From NCBI GenBank assembly GCA_001510275.1, contig LFEY01000006.1, forward strand, positions 1 through 32,921: 32,921 bases of DNA, in the 5' to 3' direction. The stretch is from Thaumarchaeota archaeon casp-thauma3. GTDB lineage: Archaea; Thermoproteota; Nitrososphaeria; Nitrososphaerales; Nitrosopumilaceae. A model generated the notes under the pieces. That model made no database searches. It was not told the origin of the DNA and worked only from the letters and a program-made list of their open reading frames with translations. Of this stretch, positions 1 to 8,013 are shown piece after piece; the first letter of the stretch is position 1; each line of letters begins with the position of its first letter. The position numbers and the translations under genes are program-made.

Positions 1-1
1 G

Positions 2-871
2 TCAATAATTAAAGCAATGTCAAGAGTAAAAGAAGGAGTGTATGGTGAAAAAATTGAATATTCAGGAGCTGATGAAGTGGGACAATTAGTTCAGAACTTT
101 AACATAATGTCAAACACCATTAAAGAAAAAGAAGAAGAGTCAAGGAAAACAGATATTGCAAAAGATGAATTTCTTGCAATGATCACTCACGAACTAAAAA
201 CTCCACTAGTTCCAATTCAAGGATATTCAGACATGTTACTTAGTGAGCACTTGGGAAAACTAACAATTAAACAAAAAGAAAGAATACGCATCATCAAATC
301 AAGTTCTGAGTCATTGTTATCATTGATTTCAGATTTGCTTGATGCACAAAAATTAGAATTAGGCCAATTAAGAATGAAAAAAGAAGATAGTAATATCAAA
401 GATACAATAGAACAAGCAATTGAGAAATTAAAACCACAATGTGATCAAAATAATATTCAAATTAGTTCCAATGTAGTGAATTTCACTATAAACCATGATT
501 CACAAAGAATAGGTCAAGTCATTACAAATCTAATTAAAAATAGTGCGATTGCAGTAAAGCCAGATTCTGGAAAGATTGATGTAAGTTTAGAAATTCTTCC
601 TACAGAAATAAAAATTAGTGTTAAAGATAACGGAATAGGAATTCCTAAAGAAAAACAAAAGAATCTATTCAAGAAATTCTACCAAGTAGATGCCAGTCAT
701 ACAAGAGAAAAAGGAGGAAGTGGATTGGGACTAGCCATCTCTAAAGGAATTATCGACAGTCATAATGGACAAATTTCTGTGGATAGCACCCCAGATCAAG
801 GAGCTACATTTTCATTTACACTACCAAAAAAGACAACTGGGCAAACAAAATTTCCTGTAAGTTCCACTTAA
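2..871 (+). CDS. Sensor histidine kinase, 5' end outside window (HAMP-HisKA-HATPase_c)
   Basis: C-terminal part of a membrane-associated two-component sensor kinase. The reading frame is open to the left edge, so the ATG at 17 is internal, and the sensor and membrane segments lie outside the window. Counting from that ATG, residues 1-35 look like the end of a HAMP linker (GADEVGQLVQNFN). The HisKA H-box follows with phospho-acceptor His58 in ITHELKTPL. The ATPase domain shows an N-box (NLIKNS), G1 (DNGIGIP) and G2 (GSGLGLAIS). No receiver domain follows, so phosphotransfer must go to a separate response regulator not present here. The family autophosphorylates the His using ATP; the signal sensed cannot be told from this part. 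Kinase assignment is firm; partner and ligand are unknown. Confidence 0.93.
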   Translation, partial: SIIKAMSRVKEGVYGEKIEYSGADEVGQLVQNFNIMSNTIKEKEEESRKTDIAKDEFLAMITHELKTPLVPIQGYSDMLLSEHLGKLTIKQKERIRIIKSSSESLLSLISDLLDAQKLELGQLRMKKEDSNIKDTIEQAIEKLKPQCDQNNIQISSNVVNFTINHDSQRIGQVITNLIKNSAIAVKPDSGKIDVSLEILPTEIKISVKDNGIGIPKEKQKNLFKKFYQVDASHTREKGGSGLGLAISKGIIDSHNGQISVDSTPDQGATFSFTLPKKTTGQTKFPVSST

Positions 872-939
872 AGAAAACAAACTTTTAGACCTAAAATCAC
901 TCACTCTCCTAAAAAAATGCACATTTAGACATAGAGGAT

Positions 940-1080
940 ATGGAGCAATGCCAGGAAAAAAATAAGGAATTTTACAAAAATTGTAGCACATATTTTGAAT
1001 TTTTGCGTAAAAAAGGTGCAATAGACTATGATTTTGAGGACGAATACTATTTCACCATGCCTGGAATTTCAAATCATTAG
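940..1080 (+). CDS. Small uncharacterised protein, 46 aa
   Basis: Short open frame from ATG 940 to TAG 1078-1080, encoding 46 residues beginning MEQCQEKNKEFYKN and ending in TMPGISNH. It sits in the 250-base gap between the kinase and the tldD-like gene. A purine-rich AGAGGA directly precedes the start. The composition is protein-like: charged and aromatic residues, two Cys, and an acidic run DYDFEDEYY. The Cys at residues 4 and 15 are not in a CxxC pair. I do not recognise the family. It fills the gap in the sense direction of its neighbours, which favours a real gene, but length alone does not exclude chance. Confidence 0.5.
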   Translation: MEQCQEKNKEFYKNCSTYFEFLRKKGAIDYDFEDEYYFTMPGISNH

Positions 1081-1121
1081 TCATACAGAAGATTTACGAA
1101 CCCCTCCAAGTTTCATAAATT

Positions 1122-2543
1122 ATGGATTCAAGCCTGCAAGATCTGGCAGACAAAGCAATTAGATATGCAACAGATTCTGGTGCCCAATATTGTGATGCAA
1201 GAGCTGAACAACAAAAAATAAAATCAATACTCATAGAGGATGGAGAAATAGAACATGTTAGAAGCAGTAATGATGTTGGGATAGGTATTAGATTAGTAAA
1301 AGAAGGAGCATGGAGTTTTTGTTCAATCACACATCCAAATTCTTTCGAACAAATCAAAGAAGCAGTAAATGAAGCTATAAGAAATTCTTCACATTATACA
1401 AAAAACAAAATAAATGAAATTAACCTATATCCAAATTCTACCAATAAAGCTAAGATAGATTTTCCAGTTTTAAAAAAACCAGAATTAGAAGAATTAATGT
1501 CAATAGGATTTGAATGTAATAAAATTATTTCAGACACACCAAGAATCATCAAGTCAATTGTTAATCCAGGGTATGCAGTTAATTCAAAATATTTTGTAAA
1601 TAGTGAAGGTTCAGAAATTATACAAAATTATACAGATGTGATAGTAGACATGGTAGCTACATCTCATGAATCAGGACTTACACAATCAGTAAACATAACA
1701 GAAGGAGGCAGAGGAGGAATGGAACAAATTACAGACAAAAATAATATTCAACATAGTGCACAAGAGATTGCTTTAAAGGCATCACAATTAATTGATGCAA
1801 AACCAGCAAAGGAAGAAAAAGCAACGGTAGTAATGAATCCAGATTTTGTGTCATTACTCACACATGAGATATTAGGTCATCCATCTGAGGCAGATAGAGT
1901 TTTAGGAAAAGAAATGGCATGGGCAGGCGGTGCCTGGTGGAAGGGAAAGATTGGAGAAAAAATTGGTTCGGAGAAATTAAATGTCTTTGATGATCCCACC
2001 ATCAAAGAAAGTTTAGGATGGTATTATTTTGATGATGAGGGAGTTGAAACTAAAAAGACTACTCTTGTTGAAAATGGAATTCTAAAAAATCATATGCAAA
2101 ATAGAGAAACAGCGAATATTTTCAACACCCCCTCTACTGGAAACATGAGAGCAACAAACTACAGATTCATGCCTTTGATTCGTATGGCATGTACATGTAT
2201 TGAGAATGGAGATTGGAATGTAGAAGAGATGATAAAAGAAGTCAAAAATGGATATCTAATATCAAATATGAAAATTCCATCAATTGATATGAACCGATAC
2301 AATTGGAATATTTCATGTCAATATGCACAAAAAATTGAGAATGGGGAAATTACGGATTTACTAAGAGATGTAATTGTGATGGGAACAGCCCCAGAATTTT
2401 TTGATTCAATTAATGCTTGCGGGAATGATTTTACTGTAAGACCAATAACTAATTGTGGAAAAGGAGATCCTATGCAATCTATGATAATGGGGAATGGAGG
2501 GCCATCAATACGAGGAACTGCAACAGTAAAGAGTGTAAACTAG
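1122..2543 (+). CDS. tldD: TldD/PmbA-family metalloprotease
   Basis: Predicted zinc protease of the TldD/TldE (PmbA) family, which degrades unfolded peptides or matures small modified peptides. The 473-residue length fits the family. The zinc motif HExxxH is seen at His248-Glu249-His253 (THEILGHPSEADR), followed by the conserved region around GWYYFDDEGV and the Gly-rich C-terminus GNGGPSIRG. Having the HExxxH motif makes this the catalytic TldD-type subunit rather than the TldE-type partner. Bacterial TldD works as a TldD-TldE heterodimer, but no TldE-like gene is next to it. The next gene (uracil-DNA glycosylase) starts 4 bases after its stop, so they are probably co-transcribed without an obvious functional link. 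The ATG start matches a normal family N-terminus. Confidence 0.92.
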   Translation: MDSSLQDLADKAIRYATDSGAQYCDARAEQQKIKSILIEDGEIEHVRSSNDVGIGIRLVKEGAWSFCSITHPNSFEQIKEAVNEAIRNSSHYTKNKINEINLYPNSTNKAKIDFPVLKKPELEELMSIGFECNKIISDTPRIIKSIVNPGYAVNSKYFVNSEGSEIIQNYTDVIVDMVATSHESGLTQSVNITEGGRGGMEQITDKNNIQHSAQEIALKASQLIDAKPAKEEKATVVMNPDFVSLLTHEILGHPSEADRVLGKEMAWAGGAWWKGKIGEKIGSEKLNVFDDPTIKESLGWYYFDDEGVETKKTTLVENGILKNHMQNRETANIFNTPSTGNMRATNYRFMPLIRMACTCIENGDWNVEEMIKEVKNGYLISNMKIPSIDMNRYNWNISCQYAQKIENGEITDLLRDVIVMGTAPEFFDSINACGNDFTVRPITNCGKGDPMQSMIMGNGGPSIRGTATVKSVN

Positions 2544-2546
2544 AAA

Positions 2547-3140
2547 ATGAATCAAAAATTAGAGACAATAAAACAAAATGTAATAACATGCACAAAGTGT
2601 GATCTTTGTAAAACAAGAACCAATGCAGTACCAGGTAAAGGAAATATTCAATCAGATGTAATATTTGTTGGTGAAGCCCCTGGAAGAAATGAAGACAAAA
2701 GTGGAGAGCCATTTGTCGGAGTAGCAGGAAAAAAACTCTCCATTGCACTTGAGGAAGCAAAAATCTCAAGGGATTCAGTGTACATAACAAATATTGTAAA
2801 GTGTAGACCGCCAAACAATAGAGTTCCAAGTACAAGTGAAAGAGAGACATGCCAGAAATATCTTAAAGAAGAAATTTCCATAATCAAACCAAAAATAATA
2901 TGTATTTTAGGAAATACAGCATTCAATTCAATTTTAGGAGGATCTGAAATCACAAAATTTAGAGGTAAAATAGTACGAAAAGATAATCAATTGTATTTTC
3001 TAACAATTCATCCAGCTGCGACAATATACAATCAGAAATTAATTGATGTGCTAAAGAGTGACATTGTAAAACTATTTGATTTGATCAGAGAATTAAAAAA
3101 TGACAAAGAGATCAAAATAGATATTGAATATGCTTCCTAG
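2547..3140 (+). CDS. udg: Family 4 uracil-DNA glycosylase (4Fe-4S)
   Basis: Removes uracil from DNA, the first step of base excision repair after cytosine deamination. At 197 residues it fits thermophile/archaeal family-4 UDGs. The N-terminal cysteines (CTKCDLC, residues 15-21) and two later Cys (KCRPPNNR and ETCQKY) are placed to hold the family's iron-sulfur cluster. The active-site segment GEAPGRNEDKSGEPFVG and the C-terminal HPAA motif (TIHPAATIY) are intact. It starts 4 bases after the TldD stop. Its 3' end overlaps the 3-methyladenine glycosylase gene in another frame, so two DNA-base glycosylases are translationally linked. Confidence 0.95.
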   Translation: MNQKLETIKQNVITCTKCDLCKTRTNAVPGKGNIQSDVIFVGEAPGRNEDKSGEPFVGVAGKKLSIALEEAKISRDSVYITNIVKCRPPNNRVPSTSERETCQKYLKEEISIIKPKIICILGNTAFNSILGGSEITKFRGKIVRKDNQLYFLTIHPAATIYNQKLIDVLKSDIVKLFDLIRELKNDKEIKIDIEYAS

Positions 3141-3681
3141 AGAATTTTATTCGAAAGATACAGTAACTGTTGCAAAAAATCTTCTTGGAAAGAGAATTGT
3201 CAGAAAAATAGGAAGGAATGAAGTATCAGGAATAATCACAGAAACAGAAGCATACAGGCACAAAGATGATCCTGCAAGTCACGCATTTAGAAAAATTACT
3301 GAAAGAAACAAAGCAATGTTTGGAGATGTTGGAATGGCCTATGTTTATTTCACCTATGGAATGTATTACTGCTTTAATGTTGTAGCGAGACATCCAAAAA
3401 TTAAAGCAGGTGCAGTCCTTATTCGTGCAATTGAGCCTGAAAAGGGAGTCAAGATAATGCAAAAAAATAGAAAAATTACAAATTTGAAAAATCTCACAAA
3501 TGGCCCGGCAAAATTAACTCAAGCATTAGAAATAACTAAGAAGCATTATGGTGTAGATTTAACAACCCATTCAAAGTTATTCATTACTGAAGGAATAAAA
3601 TCAAAGAAGATTTCGGCATCATCTAGAATAGGAATCAGAGAAGCAACTGATAAGTTGTGGAACTTTAAAATAAAAATTTAA
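3130..3681 (+). CDS. 3-methyladenine DNA glycosylase (AAG/MPG family)
   Basis: Excises alkylated purines such as 3-methyladenine and hypoxanthine. Family hallmarks are visible: LPREFYSKDTVTVAKNLLGK at the N-terminus, the catalytic-Glu region ITETEAYRHKDDPASHA, the YVYFTYGMYYCFNVV strand/helix and the NGPAKLTQAL motif. At 183 residues it is a compact, complete family member. I place the start at ATG 3130 rather than the in-frame TTG at 3124, because the conserved region begins at MLPREF. It overlaps the upstream UDG frame by about 11 bases, suggesting co-expression of two base-excision enzymes. It ends in a TTAA that also contains the stop codon of the convergent membrane-protein gene. Confidence 0.95.
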   Translation: MLPREFYSKDTVTVAKNLLGKRIVRKIGRNEVSGIITETEAYRHKDDPASHAFRKITERNKAMFGDVGMAYVYFTYGMYYCFNVVARHPKIKAGAVLIRAIEPEKGVKIMQKNRKITNLKNLTNGPAKLTQALEITKKHYGVDLTTHSKLFITEGIKSKKISASSRIGIREATDKLWNFKIKI

Positions 3682-4319
3682 CTAGTTTCATCTTCATTAT
3701 TTTCATCCAAAGTCCATGGAGCAAATTTTCCAAGAATCCTTTGCCAATCTAATCTTAAAAGTAAAATTACAACAGAAGTCATCATTACACCAAAAATAAC
3801 AATTCCAATGTAAATCGGGGTTGCATCATTAATATTTTCTAGAAATGGTTCTAATATAGATAATCCAAGATAATGAGAAATGAAAACTATAGCATAACTA
3901 AGAATAATTTTGCCAGCAAGGGTTGCAACAAGGAATTTTTTTGGATTATATTTTGCTAGTCCTAATGGAACATATACTAAATCATCAGGAATTGGAGTTG
4001 CTGCAGCAAAAAATGCCGCAGCTGCACCATATCTTTTAACTAGTCTCTCAAATGGGCGCATTCTCTTTCGAGTTTTTTCATTAATGATTTTTCTGCCACC
4101 ATAGCTAACATAAAAGATAATTTGTTTTGCAGCAGTAGCAGTAACTGCAGATAATAATGCCAAAACATGAAGATCAAATTGATCACCTACAGACATTGTA
4201 GCAAGCACCAAAAATCCCGGTAATGGAACAAATGGTACAAGAGACCCAAAGAAGTTGATTAAAGATAAACTAAGATAACCTACTTCCGGGGCAAAGGGAA
4301 ATAGACTAACAAAATCCAC
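3678..4319 (-). CDS. VTT/DedA-like (SNARE-associated family) membrane protein
   Basis: Integral membrane protein of 213 residues. Hydrophobic stretches are seen near residues 15-45, 50-70, 105-125, 130-155 and 165-190. The pattern of a re-entrant hydrophobic segment (VPFVPLPGFLVLAT), a charged cytosolic loop (KTRKRMRPFERLVKRYG) and a second proline-containing hydrophobic segment (FAAATPIPDDLVYVPLGLAKY) is typical of the VTT/DedA fold. Members are proposed lipid or ion scramblases/transporters; substrate is unknown here. The start is GTG at 4319, followed closely by hydrophobic sequence. It is convergent with the glycosylase gene, sharing the terminal TTAA, and divergent from the 4412 gene. 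Confidence 0.8.
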   Translation of the reverse strand: MDFVSLFPFAPEVGYLSLSLINFFGSLVPFVPLPGFLVLATMSVGDQFDLHVLALLSAVTATAAKQIIFYVSYGGRKIINEKTRKRMRPFERLVKRYGAAAAFFAAATPIPDDLVYVPLGLAKYNPKKFLVATLAGKIILSYAIVFISHYLGLSILEPFLENINDATPIYIGIVIFGVMMTSVVILLLRLDWQRILGKFAPWTLDENNEDETS

Positions 4320-4411
4320 AAATCAAACTGTTTTCAGGCGGTATTTAATTAAAACGAGACAAATATGATCACAATAATCATTAAAATATCATATTTTTAC
4401 AACTCAATCAA

Positions 4412-4786
4412 ATGACAAAAAAAGACTTTGAAAAAATTTGTAACTCTATAGCATCAATAAGCCCATTTATCAGATTTGTAGGCGTAATCGGGGAGAGGGG
4501 AGAGTTGTTAGCATATAATAGAAGACCGGCGTTGGAGCCACTTTTAGATGCCAAAAATACACAGTATCAATTCTCACATATTGCAATAAAGACAGATTTG
4601 GAGGGATTTTTTGATAAGAATCTAGGAGAGCTTGAATTTGTTTGGGAAGAAAGAAAGAAAGTTCAAACCATTTCTTTTGCAATCAAAAAATTAAGAGTAT
4701 GGATATCAATTGATAAAAAAGTGATAAGATCTGAAATATTAAGAATCATAGACTCATGTCTGCCAATTGTAAAAAAGCATTCTTAA
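4412..4786 (+). CDS. Small protein, possibly roadblock/profilin-like fold
   Basis: A 124-residue soluble protein. The pattern IRFVGVIGERGELLAYNRR, a central stretch of short strands (ISFAIKKLRVWISIDKK) and a final helix (RSEILRIIDSCLPIV) recalls small roadblock/LC7-like proteins, which are numerous in archaea and usually act as regulatory partners of small GTPases. This is fold-level resemblance by eye, not a firm match; no GTPase gene is in the window. It is divergently transcribed from the VTT membrane protein. An AT-rich promoter-like stretch (TAAAATATC around 4383-4390) lies 22-29 bases before the ATG. Confidence 0.7.
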   Translation: MTKKDFEKICNSIASISPFIRFVGVIGERGELLAYNRRPALEPLLDAKNTQYQFSHIAIKTDLEGFFDKNLGELEFVWEERKKVQTISFAIKKLRVWISIDKKVIRSEILRIIDSCLPIVKKHS

Positions 4787-4799
4787 ACATTGAACAAGT

Positions 4800-4891
4800 T
4801 TGAAGTGTCCTTATTGTGAAATTGATTTGGATTCATTATGACGGATGGTCTAAAGCATATTTTAGAACATAAAAAGAAACCCCAAAGTTAA
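4800..4891 (+). pseudogene. Frameshifted mini C2H2 zinc-finger gene (candidate)
   Basis: Frame 1 begins at TTG 4800 and reads LKCPYCEIDLDSL before a TGA at 4839. Frame 2 begins at ATG 4838, overlapping that stop, and reads MTDGLKHILEHKKKPQS to TAA 4889-4891. Joined, they give one compact zinc finger, C-x2-C-x13-H-x3-H, about 30 residues. Neither half binds zinc alone, so the simplest reading is a small zinc-finger gene with a one-base deletion near 4836, or a sequencing error there. Programmed frameshifting or chance are alternatives. It lies in the 136-base gap between two uncharacterised genes. Confidence 0.45.
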
Positions 4892-4922
4892 CTTTTTTGT
4901 ATAACTTTATGCCATTAAAAAC

Positions 4923-5216
4923 ATGGAAAACCAAAGTGAAATTAAGAAATTAATTGATGAGATCAATTTCAGAAATTCAAATTCCAAAGATTATAAAAAA
5001 ATGAGAGTCGAGGAAATTAGTAAAGAACTCAGAGATGTGATGAGATTTGAGCAAGACTCGTTTAAAAAAATTGAAGAATTTGAAAAAACACAAGATAATT
5101 CAGATTTGGTAAAATATGCAAAAATGATTTGTAAAAATACAGTTGAAAGAGAAATTGTACAGATTCAAGAAATCTATTTAAAAAAAATTGATAAAGAATA
5201 TCTTAATTCAAAATAA
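4923..5216 (+). CDS. Uncharacterised small charged helical protein, 97 aa
   Basis: Hydrophilic, Lys/Glu-rich 97-residue protein predicted to be almost entirely helical (MENQSEIKKLIDEI..., EFEKTQDNSDLVKYAKMICKN). A single Cys is in KMICKN; there is no signal peptide or membrane segment. Possibly a helical hairpin or coiled coil. I do not recognise a family. A TATA-like ATAACTTTAT lies about 12-22 bases before the ATG. It ends 2 bases from the convergent ABC ATPase gene. Confidence 0.65.
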   Translation: MENQSEIKKLIDEINFRNSNSKDYKKMRVEEISKELRDVMRFEQDSFKKIEEFEKTQDNSDLVKYAKMICKNTVEREIVQIQEIYLKKIDKEYLNSK

Positions 5217-5218
5217 AA

Positions 5219-6157
5219 TTATTTTTCATCTTCATAAAGCCAACATCGAACATATCCAGTCTTTGTTTTAAATTTTGGTGGAAGTTGTTTACATTTTTCA
5301 ATTGCTTGTGGACACCTTTCTATAAATCGACATTCAGTTGGTGCATCAAGTAAGCTTGGAGGAATTCCTTTAATGTATTTTGGAGTATTTCCTTTTAGTG
5401 TAGGAATTGATTCTAAAAGCCCTTGTGTGTAAGGATGTTTTGGATTTTTGTAAATTTCTTCAGAAGAACCAAATTCCACCATTTGCCCGCCATACATAAT
5501 ACCAATACTGTCAGCAATTTCAGATAATACCGCCAAATCATGCGTAATTAGCATAAAAGACATACCATCTTTTTTGAGATTTTTTAATAAAGTTACAATT
5601 TGTGCTTGAATTAGTACATCAAGTGCAGTAGTTGGTTCATCAGCAATCACAAATTTTGGTTTGAGAAGCAACGCCATTGCAATAACAACTCTTTGTTTCA
5701 TTCCTCCACTTAATTCATGAGGATATTTTTTCAAAACAGATTCATCTAGACTAACTGAATGAATAGCGTCTGAAATTATTTTGTTAGAATCACTATCAGA
5801 ACTATGTTGTTTTAAAATTTCAATGAATTGTTCTTTAATAGTAAAAACAGGATCTAGTGAATTCATGGCACCTTGAAAAACCATAGAGATTTTCTTCCAA
5901 CGGTATTTTTCATTAAAAGTAGATTCATCTAATTCTAAAAGTGATTGTCCATCAAATAGAATTTCACCAGTGGTCTTACCACCAGAAAGCATTCGAATAA
6001 GGGATAATCCCAGTGTACTTTTTCCACATGCACTCTCACCAGCAATACCTATTGATTTTCCAGCATCTAATTCAAAATCTACATCATCTACGGCATAAAC
6101 TGGGCCATTTGAGGAAGCATACTTTGAGGATAATCCGTTAACAATTAGAAAAGTCAT
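5219..6157 (-). CDS. Oligopeptide/nickel-type ABC transporter ATP-binding protein (DppD/OppD family)
   Basis: Cytosolic ATPase subunit of a peptide/nickel-type ABC importer, 312 residues. Motifs in order: Walker A GESACGKST (Ala where most members have Gly, still GxxxxGKS/T), Q-loop in MVFQGAMNSLDPVF, signature LSGGMKQRV, Walker B FVIADEPTTALD, H-loop ITHD. The C-terminus carries the oligopeptide-transporter extension with Cys residues (CRFIERCPQAIEKC, then RCWLYEDEK). The ATG start at 6157 gives a full family N-terminus. No permease, binding protein or second ATPase is nearby: the genes on both sides are unrelated and on the other strand. It must pair with components encoded elsewhere, or serve another role. 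Confidence 0.92.
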   Translation of the reverse strand: MTFLIVNGLSSKYASSNGPVYAVDDVDFELDAGKSIGIAGESACGKSTLGLSLIRMLSGGKTTGEILFDGQSLLELDESTFNEKYRWKKISMVFQGAMNSLDPVFTIKEQFIEILKQHSSDSDSNKIISDAIHSVSLDESVLKKYPHELSGGMKQRVVIAMALLLKPKFVIADEPTTALDVLIQAQIVTLLKNLKKDGMSFMLITHDLAVLSEIADSIGIMYGGQMVEFGSSEEIYKNPKHPYTQGLLESIPTLKGNTPKYIKGIPPSLLDAPTECRFIERCPQAIEKCKQLPPKFKTKTGYVRCWLYEDEK

Positions 6158-6201
6158 ATTTTTCTTAGATCTTCACTAGAATTTTTGTTTTGCACTAAGG
6201 G

Positions 6202-6229
6202 ATATAAACAACTTTATCAAAACGATAAA
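6202..6229 (+). promoter_or_regulatory. aspS promoter with TATA-like box and small palindrome
   Basis: ATATAAAC at 6202-6209 is a good archaeal TATA-like element about 30 bases before the aspS ATG at 6239. Between it and the expected transcription start lies a perfect 6-bp-arm palindrome, TTTATC (6213-6218) and GATAAA (6224-6229) with a 5-base spacer. The position would suit a repressor site, but the arms are short and AT-rich. Confidence 0.5.
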
Positions 6230-6238
6230 AGATAAGAT

Positions 6239-7525
6239 ATGGTTTTTGTTAAAACTCATGATATTGCAGAATTAACAACAGAATTAATTGGAAAACAAGT
6301 TGTGTTAGGCGGATGGATTGAGGATCTTCGAAAGCTAGGAAAGATGACATTTATCACGTTACGAGATGTATCAGGAATTTCTCAAATTATTGTCAAAGGA
6401 GAGTTAAATGATAATCTGGGAGAAATTAATCGTCAAAGTGTTGTAAGTGTAAAAGGAATTGTGCAAGAAACTAAAGCCAGGGATTTTGCTTTTGAGATTA
6501 AAGCTGAAGAAATTGATGTTTTAGGAAAAGCAATTCACCCATTACCAATTGACCCAATTGGTAGACTAGAGAGTAACATTGACACAAGATTAAACCATCG
6601 TGCATTAGATATGAGAAACCAAAAAACTGCTTCAATTTTTAAATTAAGACACCATGTATTACAATCATTACGTAAAACATTAACAGAAAAAAAATTCATA
6701 GAAATCACTACACCAAAAATTATTGGTAGCGCAAGTGAAGGAGGAGCAGATCTCTTTTCATTAGATTATTTTGGTAAAACAGCATATCTTGCACAGAGTC
6801 CACAGCTATACAAAGAACAGATGACAATTGGATTAGAAAGAGTATTTGAGATTTCAAATTTTTACAGAGCAGAAAACTCCCACACAGGAAGACATTTGAG
6901 TGAATTTACTAGCATTGACATTGAAGCAGCATTTATGGACTATAATGATGTCATGGATATTTTAGAATCTCTAGTAATAGAGGTTTACAAATTTACATCT
7001 GAAAATTGTAAAAAAGAGCAAGAAGCAATTGAACATACTATAGAAATTCCATCATCGCCATTTAAGCGAATTACATATAATCAATGTATTGAGGAATTAA
7101 AACTAGCAGGAGAAAAAGTAGAGTTTGGAGATGATCTACTTGATTCACATCTTAGAATCATTGGAAATAATCATCCAGGATTTTATTTTTTGATGGACTG
7201 GCCAATGAAGTTAAAACCATTTTACATTAGAGAAAAAGATGAAGATGTAACATTATCACGCTCATTTGATTTACAATATGGGTATCTAGAATTATCATCA
7301 GGTGGAACTAGACTTCACGACTCAGAGATGCTAAAAACTAGATTAAAAGAACAAGGCTTGGATCCTGCACAATTTACAGACCATCTAAAAACATTTGATT
7401 GGGGAATGCCACCTCATTCAGGATGGGGAATGGGATTAGATAGATTGATGACCACACTTATCGGAGTAGATAATGTACGTGAAGTAGTTTTGTATCCAAG
7501 GGATCCTGACAGACTCAGTCCATAA
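6239..7525 (+). CDS. aspS: Aspartyl-tRNA synthetase, archaeal type
   Basis: Class II synthetase that charges tRNA with aspartate, 428 residues. It has an N-terminal OB-fold anticodon-binding domain (about 1-105, GKQVVLGGWIEDLRKLG), then the catalytic core with motif 2 (FYRAENSHTGRHLSEFT) and motif 3 at the C-terminus (GWGMGLDRLMTTLIG). Length and absence of the large bacterial insertion mark the archaeal/eukaryal type. The linker reads HPLPIDP; a proline here is a feature I associate with non-discriminating AspRS, which also makes Asp-tRNA(Asn) for later amidation. That specificity is inference. A TATA-like box sits about 30 bases before the ATG. It is divergent from the ABC ATPase gene. Confidence 0.97.
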   Translation: MVFVKTHDIAELTTELIGKQVVLGGWIEDLRKLGKMTFITLRDVSGISQIIVKGELNDNLGEINRQSVVSVKGIVQETKARDFAFEIKAEEIDVLGKAIHPLPIDPIGRLESNIDTRLNHRALDMRNQKTASIFKLRHHVLQSLRKTLTEKKFIEITTPKIIGSASEGGADLFSLDYFGKTAYLAQSPQLYKEQMTIGLERVFEISNFYRAENSHTGRHLSEFTSIDIEAAFMDYNDVMDILESLVIEVYKFTSENCKKEQEAIEHTIEIPSSPFKRITYNQCIEELKLAGEKVEFGDDLLDSHLRIIGNNHPGFYFLMDWPMKLKPFYIREKDEDVTLSRSFDLQYGYLELSSGGTRLHDSEMLKTRLKEQGLDPAQFTDHLKTFDWGMPPHSGWGMGLDRLMTTLIGVDNVREVVLYPRDPDRLSP

Positions 7526-7563
7526 TAATTCAGTTTTTATTGTAATAGAAGATACATTTTACC

Positions 7564-7812
7564 ATGATTGAACACAATGATGCAAAAAAAGTTGTAGAAG
7601 TTATTGGAAACAATCTGATAGGCGTATCGCATGATTCAAACAATTTTCAAAAACTACCAGATTCATTTTGGGGGTATTTTGCAAGAGGACATGACAAAAA
7701 AGGGACATTTGGAGTAATTCTAACTTATTCTGAGGATGGAAAAGATGTTGATGAATTAATCAAAATGTACGAAGAATGGGCAAAAAAGAACAAAACAAAA
7801 GAATTAGAATAA
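7564..7812 (+). CDS. Uncharacterised small protein, 82 aa
   Basis: An 82-residue soluble protein 38 bases downstream of aspS on the same strand. It begins MIEHNDAKKVVEVIGNN and has a central strand-like stretch (FWGYFARGHDKKGTFGVILTYS) and a final charged helix (VDELIKMYEEWAKKN). No Cys motif, signal or membrane segment. I do not recognise the family. It may be co-transcribed with aspS. Confidence 0.7.
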   Translation: MIEHNDAKKVVEVIGNNLIGVSHDSNNFQKLPDSFWGYFARGHDKKGTFGVILTYSEDGKDVDELIKMYEEWAKKNKTKELE

Positions 7813-7813
7813 T

Positions 7814-7945
7814 CTATTTTGTTTCTTTCAAAAGTTTACGATAGTCACTACATTCTTTACAAATTGGCTTTCCTTTGTATGCAGGATTCCCATCAGTAAT
7901 TTTGAGTGTGGCTGTACTAATCTTGCAAATACAACAAACTACCAT
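7814..7945 (-). CDS. Zinc-ribbon-like mini-protein, 43 aa
   Basis: ATG at 7945 to TAG at 7814-7816, encoding 43 residues. Two CxxC-type knuckles are visible, CCICK near the N-terminus and ICKEC near residue 30, separated by about 20 residues that include a Gly/Pro turn (GNPAYKGKPIC). This spacing suits a single zinc ribbon or rubredoxin-like knuckle pair. The tail is basic (YRKLLKETK). It ends a base after the convergent 7564 gene. Small zinc proteins like this are common in archaea as nucleic-acid or protein-binding adaptors; the role here is unknown. The regular Cys spacing makes a real gene likely. Confidence 0.72.
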   Translation of the reverse strand: MVVCCICKISTATLKITDGNPAYKGKPICKECSDYRKLLKETK

Positions 7946-8013
7946 TTACATTAAGGTAAAATCTCTAATTAATAAAAATTGGTAATTTGTGAAAAAGGCA
8001 AATGAAGATCTAA

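Noticed and set aside
1122-2543. TldD-TldE pair
   Set aside because: Only one TldD/PmbA-family gene is present; neighbours are a kinase and a DNA glycosylase.
2479-2953. Minus-strand open frames over the tldD/UDG junction
   Set aside because: They are antisense to conserved UDG sequence and have leucine-rich, shadow-like composition.
4361-4396. 9-bp inverted repeat AAATATGAT / ATCATATTT before the 4412 gene
   Set aside because: Arms are almost pure A/T with an 18-base spacer in an AT-rich promoter; chance is likely.
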